From Dictyobacter vulcani (GTDB taxonomy: Bacteria; Chloroflexota; Ktedonobacteria; Ktedonobacterales; Ktedonobacteraceae), in contig NZ_BKZW01000004.1 of assembly GCF_008974265.1 (NCBI RefSeq), positions 434,001 to 498,000 on the forward strand: a stretch of 64,000 bases of DNA, in the 5' to 3' direction. The notes below the pieces were generated by a model. That model saw only the letters and a list, made by a program, of their open reading frames with translations, ran no database searches and was not told the DNA's origin. The translations under genes and the position numbers were made by a program. Of this stretch, positions 55,824 to 63,909 are shown in pieces. The first letter of the stretch is position 1, and every line of letters begins with the position of its first letter.

Positions 55824-56304
55824 ATGGCTGTGTTACGTCTCATCCTGGTTGCCTGCTGTCTGCTGGTAGGAACTTTTCTGGCAGGATCTCTACAGGTTCA
55901 TGCGTCGCCGCTGAGTGTGGGTGGTCACACTCATCACTCACTCTCTGTAAAAAGTACTGCCACTCCGTATGATTCTATTGTCGTGCTTATTTCGGCCTCG
56001 ACGAACACCTGTGCCGTGTCTATAGTGGTTGATATCAATGGAAACACTGCTATGCTGCGCTGTGGCAAAACGATCACCAGCACGCTACCTGTCTTTACCA
56101 TCGCGCAATTTTTTTGATGATGTTGCCGCTGCATCCCCATTGGGCAATCTCCCATTGGAAAAGAACTGCATCAAACCAGTCTCGTTTGCGACGACAACGC
56201 ACATTGTGTATGGGACGCAGGTGAGTCCCGATGTTTCCTGTTCGCATGATGTCGTTGGTCAGAAATTGTATCATGACGTATTCGCTATCATAGCGGCCAT
56301 ATAG
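55824..56304 (+). CDS. secreted small protein, paralogue 1, frameshift in T7 run
   Basis: About 160 residues joined. Signal peptide MAVLRLILVACCLLVGTFLA with cleavage near VHA-S. Mature part: STNTCAVSIVVDINGNTAML, CGKTITST, then after removing one T from the T7 run at about 56110 (QFFDDVAAASPLGNLPLEKN) it runs CIKPVSFATTTHIVYGTQVS and SPDVSCSHDVVGQKLYHDV. Four conserved cysteines are shared with paralogue 2. GAAGGGAAAGG precedes the ATG. No known family. Confidence 0.65.
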
Positions 56305-56428
56305 TACATGCACCCTATCGCAATAGAGGGGTAAATAGTAGCTGTAGCGTGGATCCACAAGAGATGTTCGTGGTAGTGGGAAGGTAATGAGTTACAATCT
56401 GCCTTCTCTCGTGGAAAGGGAGAATTCT

Positions 56429-56911
56429 ATGTGTGCATCACGTTTTACCTTTTTTGCCTGTTGTCTTGTCATTGGAGCGTTTCTGGCAGGACCTTTTCCG
56501 GTCCATGCGTTACCTGTGGGCGTTGCGCATATACACACTGTAAGCGATCCGGCCGCTGCCCGGGCCACGATTATTGTGTATATCTCACGTTCGACGAATA
56601 CCTGTGCCTTAACGCTTGTGGTGAATTCGAATGGCGATATTACTATCAAGCGTTGTAGCAGCACGAAGGTCGGAGCGCTTTCTACTTCGACGGTAACAAA
56701 GTTGTTTAATGATGTCCATCGCGCTTTGCCCTTGACCGCCCTGCCTCAGGGAGCGCGCTGCGCAAAATCGATATCATTTGGGACCAGTACGCGCATTGCC
56801 TACGGTTCGCAAATGAGCCCCGATCTTTCCTGTTCACCGGATGCGAAGGGACGCACGCTTTATCATGATGTGACCATTGTGGTGTCTGAAGTGAACTCCG
56901 GCACTCCATAG
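56429..56911 (+). CDS. secreted small protein, paralogue 2
   Basis: 160 residues from ATG 56429 (GGAAAGGGAG upstream). Signal peptide MCASRFTFFACCLVIGAFLA, cleavage near VHA-L. Mature domain: STNTCALTLVVNSNGDITIK, RCSSTKVG, KLFNDVHRALPLTALPQGAR, CAKSISFGTSTRIAYGSQMS, PDLSCSPDAKGRTLYHDV. Cysteine positions match paralogue 1, suggesting two disulfides in a small extracellular domain. It is intact and shows the true reading frame for its damaged neighbour. Function unknown. Confidence 0.7.
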   Translation: MCASRFTFFACCLVIGAFLAGPFPVHALPVGVAHIHTVSDPAAARATIIVYISRSTNTCALTLVVNSNGDITIKRCSSTKVGALSTSTVTKLFNDVHRALPLTALPQGARCAKSISFGTSTRIAYGSQMSPDLSCSPDAKGRTLYHDVTIVVSEVNSGTP

Positions 56912-56967
56912 AAACCTGGGTGAAAAAGGTCTGCTCAGGAGTAACTCCTGATATTGGCCAGATCGAA

Positions 56968-56999
56968 AGGGCAACCTGTTATTGCACACAGGTTGCCCT
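56968..56999 (+). terminator. stem-loop after secreted paralogue 2
   Basis: Arms AGGGCAACCTGT / ACAGGTTGCCCT with an 8-base loop. No T-run, so the terminator call is weak. Confidence 0.5.
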
Positions 57000-57076
57000 C
57001 TCACTGTAATTCACTCTACCTTGATACTTTTATAGCGAGAGAAGCAGTCCCTTCTCTCGTAGAAAAGAAAGGTTCT

Positions 57077-57175
57077 ATGTTCATGCCACGTCTCACCTTG
57101 ATTACCCGTTGCCTCGTGATCGGAGCATTTTTGAGCGGGCCTTTCCAGGTCCATGCGTTACCGTTACCACCCTGA
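57077..57175 (+). pseudogene. secreted small protein, paralogue 3, signal peptide only
   Basis: MFMPRLTLITRCLVIGAFLS then GPFQVHALPLPP and a stop. Ribosome site and signal peptide match paralogues 1 and 2, but the mature domain is gone. Remnant of a third tandem copy. Confidence 0.65.
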
Positions 57176-57309
57176 TCAAGGAAGGATAGATTCTGTCTGT
57201 AGCTCGTGTTTTGTTGAACCTACATGATCAATTTTCTTGCTTATTTGAGGTGAGGGTGTATTTTATTGGCGCAGACGATTTTACCTGCAATTGTGTGCAT
57301 GGCGTCGAT

Positions 57310-57951
57310 TCATGGTTTGCGTGCGATGATGTAGGAGCGTTGCGTTTGTACTTCGACGCTGTCATAGGGTGAGCGGGTCAGGCTTTCTTCGATGGTAAAG
57401 CCGGCTGTGTTTAAATAGTGCTCGATCTCGGTACGTTCAAAGAAGTTGAAGTTCAGGGAGACGGGTTGGTTCCACCATTCGTCGAAATGCCTGACCTCCT
57501 GTCCTTCGTGGAAGGCGAGCAGGAGCAGGCCGTTGGGTTGCAGGACCCGGTAAAATTCTTGCAGGACCGCTACTAGTTGTGGACGCTCGAAATGGATCAG
57601 TGAGTAGAAAGCTACGATGCCCGCCCAGCTTTCGTCCTGGATGTCAGTGAGGGCGGCCATATTTCCTTGCTGAAACTCGATGTCCGGATGATGCTGGCGG
57701 GCCAACTCAACCATGCGGGCTGATAGGTCGATCCCGAGTACGGATGCTCCCTGCTCATAGAGATAGCTGGTAACGTGTCCGGGACCACATCCCAGATCAC
57801 ACACCTGGCCTGACCTGCGTGTTTGCCTGACAAAGCGCCTCAGCAAATCCCGATCCAGCGGTTTGTATTCCAGTTCGTCAGCGATATGTGCTGTATATTC
57901 GTCGGCAACCAGATCATAACTTTTTCTAACATTTTCTGTGGTTTGATTCAA
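57310..57951 (-). CDS. class I SAM-dependent methyltransferase
   Basis: 213 residues from TTG 57951, with AAAGGAGGTACAGTGCA just upstream. Motif I: QVCDLGCGPGHVTSYL (SAM-binding GxGxG). Acidic loop: VLGIDLSARMVELARQ. Motif II/III: FYSLIHFERPQLVAVLQEFY. It is a small-molecule-type methyltransferase of the Methyltransf_11/25 kind; the acceptor is unknown. It is 37 bp downstream of the GH5 gene on the same strand, so possibly co-transcribed. Confidence 0.9.
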   Translation of the reverse strand: MNQTTENVRKSYDLVADEYTAHIADELEYKPLDRDLLRRFVRQTRRSGQVCDLGCGPGHVTSYLYEQGASVLGIDLSARMVELARQHHPDIEFQQGNMAALTDIQDESWAGIVAFYSLIHFERPQLVAVLQEFYRVLQPNGLLLLAFHEGQEVRHFDEWWNQPVSLNFNFFERTEIEHYLNTAGFTIEESLTRSPYDSVEVQTQRSYIIARKP

Positions 57952-57988
57952 TGCACTGTACCTCCTTTACCTGGAAAATACTATTATA

Positions 57989-59395
57989 TCATATATTGCC
58001 GGCGGCACTGGGAGAATAGGGGCTGGCTATGCCATCCTGGTTGTAGGCCTGTACACGGTACCAGCTGGGGCCACTGGGTTGGTGATCATCGATCCAGGGA
58101 GTATCGTTATCGGTAGCGCACTGGCGGCAGATCACGGTCCAGGGTCCGTTGGCTCCGTGGGTGGAGCGTTCCAGACTGTAGTGGACGGCGATGTCGGCTC
58201 CGCGCCAGCTGATGGCGTTGCCGTAGATACTGGTGATCAGCGGTGTACCCGGTGCTGGCAGGGCGGGCATAGGTTGCTTGCTCATCGCATAGGCATGGGC
58301 TCGCAACGCCTGCCTGCGTACGCGCCGATCCTGGGTGTCGCTGGCATAGTGCAGGGTATAACCGTCGTCGTGTTGCGTATAGCCATAAGTATCATTGTGC
58401 CCGAACAGCGACCAGTAGAGATCGCCGGCGATCTCGCTCTGGTGCTCGATGTCCGGCAGGAAGCTACTGAGTGCATCGCCGCCCCTGGTGCCGGTCCAGT
58501 CATATTCACCGGCCACAAAGACCTTATGCTGATAGGCAGCGACCTGGGCATCTGATTCCAGCAGGCTGGTGCTGAGTGGATAATAGTGCTGGGTGAACAT
58601 GTCGATGGTGTTCAGGGCCAGGTCAGCGGCATTCGCGCTCTTGCTACCATCCATGACCAGATGGTGAGCATCAATACTTTTAATATAGCCAGCAATGGTT
58701 TTGGTCCAGCTGGTTGAGGGTGAGATTTCATTGCCGGTTTCCCAGGCCATAATCGTTGGATCATTCTTATAAGCGATTCCAGTATAGCTATTGACCCGAT
58801 TGAGTATATGTTGAACATAGGATTCAAAGTCGGAGATCACGTTTTTATCGGTATAGAAGAGGGTCTCGGCATCCACATGCCGCCAATCGGTGAAGGTATG
58901 TTTGCCACCATGGTAGTAGCGCCAGTTGTCGACCAGGGGGATAATCAGCCGCAGGTGGTGTGCTCTGGCGGCCTGGATAGCATAATCAATATGCTGAAGG
59001 GCGGTCTCGTTGAAGGATCCCCGGGTTGGTTCCACGCAGAGTGGGCAGCCTACCGAGATCCCCAGTGTATGCGCACGCACCACCGTGGCCCCCATCGCTG
59101 CAGCCGTGGTCAGGGCATCATCGACCCGAAAATGGCTGGGATAGAGCTCGCTATAGCCATCAGTATCCAGGCCCAACCAGTAAATATTGGGTCCCGCAAA
59201 GCGGAAGGGATGTCCATCGAGCAATAAGTGAGAGCCTGAGCGTGTGACGAACGCGGATGATGGTTGAGAAGATGTCTTCGCCTCGGTATGGTGACTGGCA
59301 CTCTGCCAGAGATACAAAGGAATTGCCACCAGGGCCAGTAATACTACAACAGACAGCACCACCAGAAAGATACGCCATTGGATTTTCTTCTGCAC
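57989..59395 (-). CDS. glycoside hydrolase family 5 (mannanase/cellulase-like), membrane-anchored
   Basis: About 468 residues from GTG 59395 (GAGGAGAAAGACC upstream). N-terminal helix IFLVVLSVVVLLALVAIPLY anchors or exports it. The TIM-barrel region shows FRFAGPNIYWLGLDTDGY, the acid/base Glu in IMAWETGNEISPSTSW and the nucleophile Glu in VFVAGEYDWTGTRGGD. The C-terminal 90 residues form a fibronectin-III-like beta domain (YSLERSTHGANGPWTVICRQ). The layout resembles mannan endo-1,4-beta-mannosidases of GH5. It probably degrades plant polysaccharide outside the cell, fitting the sugar ABC transporter in the window. Confidence 0.88.
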   Translation of the reverse strand: MQKKIQWRIFLVVLSVVVLLALVAIPLYLWQSASHHTEAKTSSQPSSAFVTRSGSHLLLDGHPFRFAGPNIYWLGLDTDGYSELYPSHFRVDDALTTAAAMGATVVRAHTLGISVGCPLCVEPTRGSFNETALQHIDYAIQAARAHHLRLIIPLVDNWRYYHGGKHTFTDWRHVDAETLFYTDKNVISDFESYVQHILNRVNSYTGIAYKNDPTIMAWETGNEISPSTSWTKTIAGYIKSIDAHHLVMDGSKSANAADLALNTIDMFTQHYYPLSTSLLESDAQVAAYQHKVFVAGEYDWTGTRGGDALSSFLPDIEHQSEIAGDLYWSLFGHNDTYGYTQHDDGYTLHYASDTQDRRVRRQALRAHAYAMSKQPMPALPAPGTPLITSIYGNAISWRGADIAVHYSLERSTHGANGPWTVICRQCATDNDTPWIDDHQPSGPSWYRVQAYNQDGIASPYSPSAAGNI

Positions 59396-59688
59396 GGTCT
59401 TTCTCCTCGAAAACAACTCAACAATAGAGATTGAATGCATTGTATCATACCTCTATTGATAATATCGCTGTGATTCGTTGTATATTACATTCATGACATT
59501 TTGGATTATTTATATCACTTATTTGTAGTTATTGTATTTTAGTCGTATCAGAGGCAGGAGAATTACCAGTCTATTCGGTTCACACCCGGCATAGAAATAC
59601 TCCTATCTTGCTCTTGATATGGTATAGTAGGGCCTGTAGAATCTCAGCAAGAGCAGAAGCCGCTGGACGAAGGAAGGAAAAAAATGTC

Positions 59689-60192
59689 ATGTCTGTCGAG
59701 ACGTATCGTTGCTGGTATCCCGTACAGATCCGTTTTCGGGATTTAGATCCGCTGGCCCATGTGAATAATACGGTCTATTTTGTTTATCTTGAGGAAGCAC
59801 GCAGTTTCTATTTTGATCAGCTCGCGCCATGGCGCAAACAGCAGGCCGAGGAGCCTGAGCATGTGCAGGAGCCCACGGAGGACCATAATCCCCGCATCCA
59901 GACGGGTCCGCGTGGCCACCATTATGGGATCCTGGTCAAAGAAGCGACCTGCACTTATCATATCCCGCTGGTGCGCAGTGATCGTGCCGAGGTCGGTGTG
60001 CGTGTCACCAAAGTAGGCAACACCAGCATCATCATGGAACACGAGATCCGTGACATCACCGACCACAGCCGCATCTTCGCCACTGGCCGCTCCATCCTCG
60101 TCTGGTGCAACTACCGCACCGGCCGGCCGCATCCCGTACCCGCCACCATGCGCGCCGCCTTCGAACAACTCGAACAACACCCCCTCCCGTAA
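59689..60192 (+). CDS. acyl-CoA thioesterase, hotdog (4HBT) fold
   Basis: 167 residues from ATG 59689 (GAAGGAAGGAAAAAAATGTC upstream; the 59608 in-frame ATG lacks a site). The active-site region RFRDLDPLAHVNNTVYFVYL then EEAR is the 4-hydroxybenzoyl-CoA-thioesterase/YbgC signature with the catalytic Asp. The C-terminal strands contain VTKVGNTSIIMEHEIRD. It has a 45-residue charged insertion (QQAEEPEHVQEPTEDHNPRI) longer than usual. It hydrolyses acyl-CoA thioesters; substrate length is not predictable. Confidence 0.88.
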   Translation: MSVETYRCWYPVQIRFRDLDPLAHVNNTVYFVYLEEARSFYFDQLAPWRKQQAEEPEHVQEPTEDHNPRIQTGPRGHHYGILVKEATCTYHIPLVRSDRAEVGVRVTKVGNTSIIMEHEIRDITDHSRIFATGRSILVWCNYRTGRPHPVPATMRAAFEQLEQHPLP

Positions 60193-60222
60193 CCGTAGCC
60201 GTAGCCGTAGCCGTAGCCGTAG
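60193..60222. repeat. hexanucleotide tandem repeat (CCGTAG)5
   Basis: Five exact copies of CCGTAG directly after the thioesterase stop TAA, merging into the GTAGCGGCAGCG end of an F2 element. It looks like replication slippage at the repeat end. Confidence 0.9.
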
Positions 60223-60410
60223 CGGCAGCGCTCGCCGCTGCGATCATTTCACGTATGAGCAAGCAACCCCCACGTACCGGCAGCCTTCACGGCTGCCCCC
60301 TCTCCACGTACAAGGAGTTCTTCATTGTCAAAACCATTCAAGAGCATGGTACTCATGAGCACACGGATCATCTCTCCACGTACAAGGAGCTCTTCATTGT
60401 CAAAACCATA
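60223..60410. repeat. degenerate F2 element with a 37-bp direct repeat
   Basis: It starts CGGCAGCGCTCGCCGCTGCG and has an inner hairpin ACCGGCAGCCTTCACGGCTG. A 37-base direct repeat (CTCTCCACGTACAAGGAG..) occurs at 60300-60336 and 60372-60408 with a single T/C difference. Confidence 0.8.
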
Positions 60411-60530
60411 GCATAAAACGCGAATTTTGTCAGTAATCATATTTACAGTTCGGCTATAGCTGTGCTGCTATACTTCACTCTGGAATACAGATATGGCGTT
60501 ATGATTATGTATTTTTGGAGGAATTGCTGT

Positions 60531-61268
60531 ATGGCTATGGTTGATGCTGTTCCGCAGAGATTGTATCTTTTTACATTGTCGACTGCGACTATTCCTGCGG
60601 GGGCGAGGACCCTGGATATGGTGTCTGGCTGTTATTTGATTGAGATGAGTGATGGTAAGCGGATCCTGGTGGATAGTGGGTATCCCGCTGATGTTCCTCC
60701 TCCGCCCGGGACGACGCCGTCTGCTGAAGATAAGGATGTGCTGGAGTGTCTGGCGGCTCTGGGTCTGGGTCCTGATGATATTGATGTGTTGATCTGTACG
60801 CATTTCGATGTCGATCACGCGGGCTATCATGATGCGTTTCGCCGTGCGGAACTGGTGGTGCAGCGTGAGCACTATGAACTGGCCCGTAGTGGACATCCAC
60901 GCTTTGCGGCGGCGCGCAAGCACTGGGATGATCCGGCTTTGCGCTATCGCCTGGTGGATGGTGATACCGAGCTGTTTCCTGGTCTGACCTTGCTTGAGAC
61001 CAGCGGCCATACACCAGGACACCAATCGGTGCTGCTGCGCCTGCCGCAGACGGGCCTGGTGCTGCTGGCTATAGATGCGGTGATGCTGCAATTTATGTTT
61101 ACGCCCGAGCGCAAAGCTGGTCCGATGGACGACAATGAGGAGCAGCTGCGGGCCAGTACCCGCAAGTTGCTGGAACTGGTTGAGCGTGAGCAGATCCAGC
61201 TCGTCGTCTTCGGCCACGATGGCGCGCAACGGAAAACGCTCAAGACAGCTCCAGATTACTACGCGTAG
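60531..61268 (+). CDS. metallo-beta-lactamase-fold lactonase-like hydrolase (intact paralogue)
   Basis: 245 residues from ATG 60531 (TTGGAGGAATTGCTGT upstream). Zinc motif VLICTHFDVDHAGYHDAF, third ligand ETSGHTPGHQSVLLRLP, Asp in LLAIDAVMLQF, last His in LVVFGHDGAQ. The arrangement resembles AttM/AiiB-class N-acyl-homoserine lactonases. It is paralogous to the gene at 53138-53868 and, unlike it, unbroken. The quorum-quenching role is inference; other lactones or esters are possible. Confidence 0.85.
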   Translation: MAMVDAVPQRLYLFTLSTATIPAGARTLDMVSGCYLIEMSDGKRILVDSGYPADVPPPPGTTPSAEDKDVLECLAALGLGPDDIDVLICTHFDVDHAGYHDAFRRAELVVQREHYELARSGHPRFAAARKHWDDPALRYRLVDGDTELFPGLTLLETSGHTPGHQSVLLRLPQTGLVLLAIDAVMLQFMFTPERKAGPMDDNEEQLRASTRKLLELVEREQIQLVVFGHDGAQRKTLKTAPDYYA

Positions 61269-61601
61269 CTCTATTTTCCTTTTTCTGAGATTACCGGTGG
61301 GACTTGATCTGGCGTAGTATGCTTTCATCTTTGATCTATAATAATCCCCCAGATGCGATCTGTTCGCGCATGAGCTCGCTCCCCCACCGCCATGTGACGA
61401 GAAAAGTAGCCCTCTCGTCTCATGTGTGGTGGTTTTATTGACAGTCGCTACATGTACATGCTAAGAAAAGTGTAGGCCTGTGGTTCTTTCTTTTTTTCTG
61501 GTGAACTTCTTGTTGTTTGCACTATGCCGAAAATTTGAATGTCTCAAGAAAAAGCAGGTTTAAATATATAGTGTTATGGTTATTATAGGGAGCATTCGTC
61601 A
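61269..61601. other. intergenic region, no gene
   Basis: No open frame of note. A weak inverted pair lies around 61388-61434 (ATGTGACGAGA / CTCGTCTCATGTG). AT-rich promoter-like sequence precedes the next gene. Confidence 0.4.
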
Positions 61602-62444
61602 TTGCGTAAAAATATTTCTCCAATTCAACCAGATACCGAGGCTGAATTAGCGCCATCGGGCACGCTGGCTCGTCCTGCGCAGCCTGGACAGCCTGTCCTG
61701 CATGCGCTGCGGAAGGTGCCTGAAATTACGGTTTTCTTCTGGGTTATTAAATTGTTGACCACGGCCATGGGTGAGGTGACCTCTGACTATCTGGCCCACC
61801 AGCTTGATCCGATGATCGCGGTCGCTATCGGTGGCGTCGGTCTGGTGGTGGCGCTGGTCTTGCAGTTCGCGGTACGTCGCTATATTCCCTGGGTCTACTG
61901 GCTGGCCGTTGTGATGGTGGCCGTGTTTGGCACCATGGCCGCTGATGTATTACACGTCGGATTTCATGTACCATATATTGTATCGACTATCTTATTTCTG
62001 GTGGTGCTGGCCATTATCTTTGCGACCTGGTATAGCGTCGAGAAGACATTATCGATTCACAGTATTTATACCCGCCGTCGTGAGCTGTTCTACTGGGCGA
62101 CCGTTATGGCGACCTTCGCGCTCGGTACCGCCGCCGGTGACCTGGCTGCTACCATTACCAACCTGGGCTATCTTGCGGCTGGTATCCTCTTTGCCGTGTT
62201 GATCTTGATCCCAATGCTGGGTTACTGGCGGCTCGGCCTGAACGAGATCGTCGCCTTCTGGCTTGCCTACATCTTAACCCGGCCGCTTGGTGCCTCAATT
62301 GCGGACTGGCTTGGTAAGGCGCGCGACCAGGGTGGCCTCGGGGTCGGTACGGGACTGGTCAGCCTGATCTTAACCGTTCTGATCATCTGCTTCGTTGGCT
62401 ATCTGACTGTTACCCACAAGGATGTCAAAGCTAAACAGCAGTAG
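61602..62444 (+). CDS. COG4705-like multi-helix membrane protein
   Basis: 280 residues from TTG 61602 (TAGGGAGC upstream). About seven membrane helices follow a 35-residue polar start. ALRKVPEITVFFWVIKLLTT then GEVTSDYL is the conserved beginning of the COG4705 membrane-anchored family; the repeat-like partner is YWATVMATFALGTAAGDLAA. Two similar halves suggest an internal duplication. No enzymatic motif; function unknown. Distinct from transporters with a clear substrate motif. Confidence 0.75.
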   Translation: MRKNISPIQPDTEAELAPSGTLARPAQPGQPVLHALRKVPEITVFFWVIKLLTTAMGEVTSDYLAHQLDPMIAVAIGGVGLVVALVLQFAVRRYIPWVYWLAVVMVAVFGTMAADVLHVGFHVPYIVSTILFLVVLAIIFATWYSVEKTLSIHSIYTRRRELFYWATVMATFALGTAAGDLAATITNLGYLAAGILFAVLILIPMLGYWRLGLNEIVAFWLAYILTRPLGASIADWLGKARDQGGLGVGTGLVSLILTVLIICFVGYLTVTHKDVKAKQQ

Positions 62445-62473
62445 CGTAAACTATAAGTAAGCAGTTTTTTTTG

Positions 62474-62521
62474 CACCGGCAGCCAGCCTACGCCCATGTG
62501 CCTGGAGCTCGCTGCCGGTTT
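62474..62521 (+). terminator. stem-loop after the COG4705-like gene
   Basis: CACCGGCAGC near 62475 and GCTGCCGGT near 62511 form the base of a large hairpin with an inner CAGCC/TGGAGCT region; a T-run lies upstream rather than downstream. It may alternatively be a degenerate F2 arm pair. Confidence 0.4.
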
Positions 62522-62559
62522 CTGTTATCACATCTATTTGGAGAGAAAGGACATCGTTA

Positions 62560-63111
62560 ATGCACCAGTCGCCATCTCCCATACCTGGAGACCCTTACTC
62601 ACCGCCCTCATCATTTCCCAATGCCCTCCCACCTCTGCCGCAGCGAGAGCCTCCGCGGCGGCCTGAAGCTGGCCGTGTTGCCGTCATGTTTGGATCGATT
62701 ATTGGTATACTCCTGAGTGCTCTATTTATCTTTCTGAGTTATGTCCTGCCGCATATGAAGCTTACCACCAACGCCGGACTATATCTCGTCTATCTCTGGA
62801 GCCTGCCGCTGCTGGTACAATGGTTTCTTTATCTGGCTGGTGGCTTCATTGCCGCCTGGCGCACCGGGAAAGTCAGGGCTGGTGTATTTACGAGCCTCTG
62901 GATCAATCTCTGGTATTTCCTGAGTGTGATCGTCGTATATTTTCTCCAGCAAAGCGCCATCACCCGGCAGATGCTGCTCTCCGACGCCGACTATACCTTC
63001 CTGTTTATGGTCTTTGCCGCCAGCTTTCTCATCATCTCCGTCGGCCTGGGAGCAGGCCTCGCCGCCCTTGGTGGCCTCGCTGGCAAAGCCCTCTCGTACC
63101 GGCAGCGCTAG
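62560..63111 (+). CDS. proline-rich four-helix membrane protein, unknown
   Basis: 183 residues. The first 38 are almost all Pro, Ser, Arg and Gln (PSPIPGDPYSPPSSFPNALP). Then come four membrane helices, including VMFGSIIGILLSALFIFLSY, SLWINLWYFLSVIVVYFL and ASFLIISVGLGAGLAALGGL. GGAGAGAAAGG lies upstream of ATG 62560. The C-terminus LSYRQR and stop TAG lie inside the F2 arm (TACCGGCAGCGCTAG), so the native end may have been replaced by the insertion. Confidence 0.6.
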   Translation: MHQSPSPIPGDPYSPPSSFPNALPPLPQREPPRRPEAGRVAVMFGSIIGILLSALFIFLSYVLPHMKLTTNAGLYLVYLWSLPLLVQWFLYLAGGFIAAWRTGKVRAGVFTSLWINLWYFLSVIVVYFLQQSAITRQMLLSDADYTFLFMVFAASFLIISVGLGAGLAALGGLAGKALSYRQR

Positions 63112-63540
63112 CCGCCAATACGTTTCGGTGAAGGAGAGAATCTCAACGGTATGGCGTGGCGTCGTGTACGTGGAGAGAGCGCCACACGCGGAGGCCGCAC
63201 TGCTGCGTTTGCGCAGGCCAGCGTGCAAGCACGACGCGCAGTGCTGTGGCGCCTCCAGGGATCGTGGGTGCCGTGCCGTGGCCTGCTCGCGCCACAACGT
63301 GGTGGGAGAGCGCGTGGATCTTCCCCGTACCTTCTCGAAGAGGATCACGACACAGGATCCGGCTCGGTGGAGGCGCCACAGGCATGCGCTGCGCTTTGAG
63401 CCCTCGCTCCACGAGAACGCCGCATGCCGGCCTCCGCGTGTGGCGCCCTCTCCACGGATGATTCGCTGCTTTTCTCCACCATGTTTTTTATGGTCACAAA
63501 TGCGCTTCACCGAAACGTATTGGCGCTAGCCGCTGCGCCC
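63095..63540. repeat. F2 element, about 445 bp
   Basis: Left CGTACCGGCAGCGCTAGCCG + CCAATACGTTTCGGTGAAG; right CTTCACCGAAACGTATTGGC + GCTAGCCGCTGCG. The full core is present: GGCGCCACACGCGGAGGCCG, then GTGGCGCCTCCAGGGATCGT and complements. It is the most complete long copy along with 17502-17965. Confidence 0.88.
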
Positions 63541-63752
63541 AGTTGGCGTACGAACAAGCAACGCCGCCGCAACCGCTGCCGCCACGGTCTATATGACGTC
63601 AATATCGCGCAGCTCCTGCAAATATCCATCGTGGCATTGGCGCTTATTGGATCACCATGGATCGGGCCCTGGCAAGCGATAATCATATCCAGCTAAATGC
63701 AATTTATCTCTCCTGACACATTTGCATACACCTCTCTATAAACAGATACCAG

Positions 63753-63909
63753 CTAGTAGTCTGTCAGACATCATGTGATGGGGAGGCGGGGATGCAAGGG
63801 CGGCTAAGCCCCTTGACTGGGGGATCGGGGGCTGTGCCCCGGCATCTCCCCCCATCCCGCCCGCGTAGCGGGCGCACAACTCATCACACGAAGTTTGACA
63901 ATGTACTAG
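63753..63909. repeat. 157-bp MITE-like element, third repeat family
   Basis: Imperfect inverted ends: CTAGTAGTCTGTCAGACATC + ATGTGATG on the left, CATCACACGAAGTTTGACA + ATGTACTAG on the right, about 70-80% matching. The interior is GC-rich with self-complementary blocks (CGGGGGCTGTGCCCCGG, CCCGCCCGCGTAGCGGGCG). It is unlike F1 and F2. Transposase not present. Confidence 0.6.

Noticed and set aside
62779..63510. 243-residue minus-strand open frame
   Set aside because: Formed from the antisense of a membrane-protein gene fused to F2 repeat sequence.
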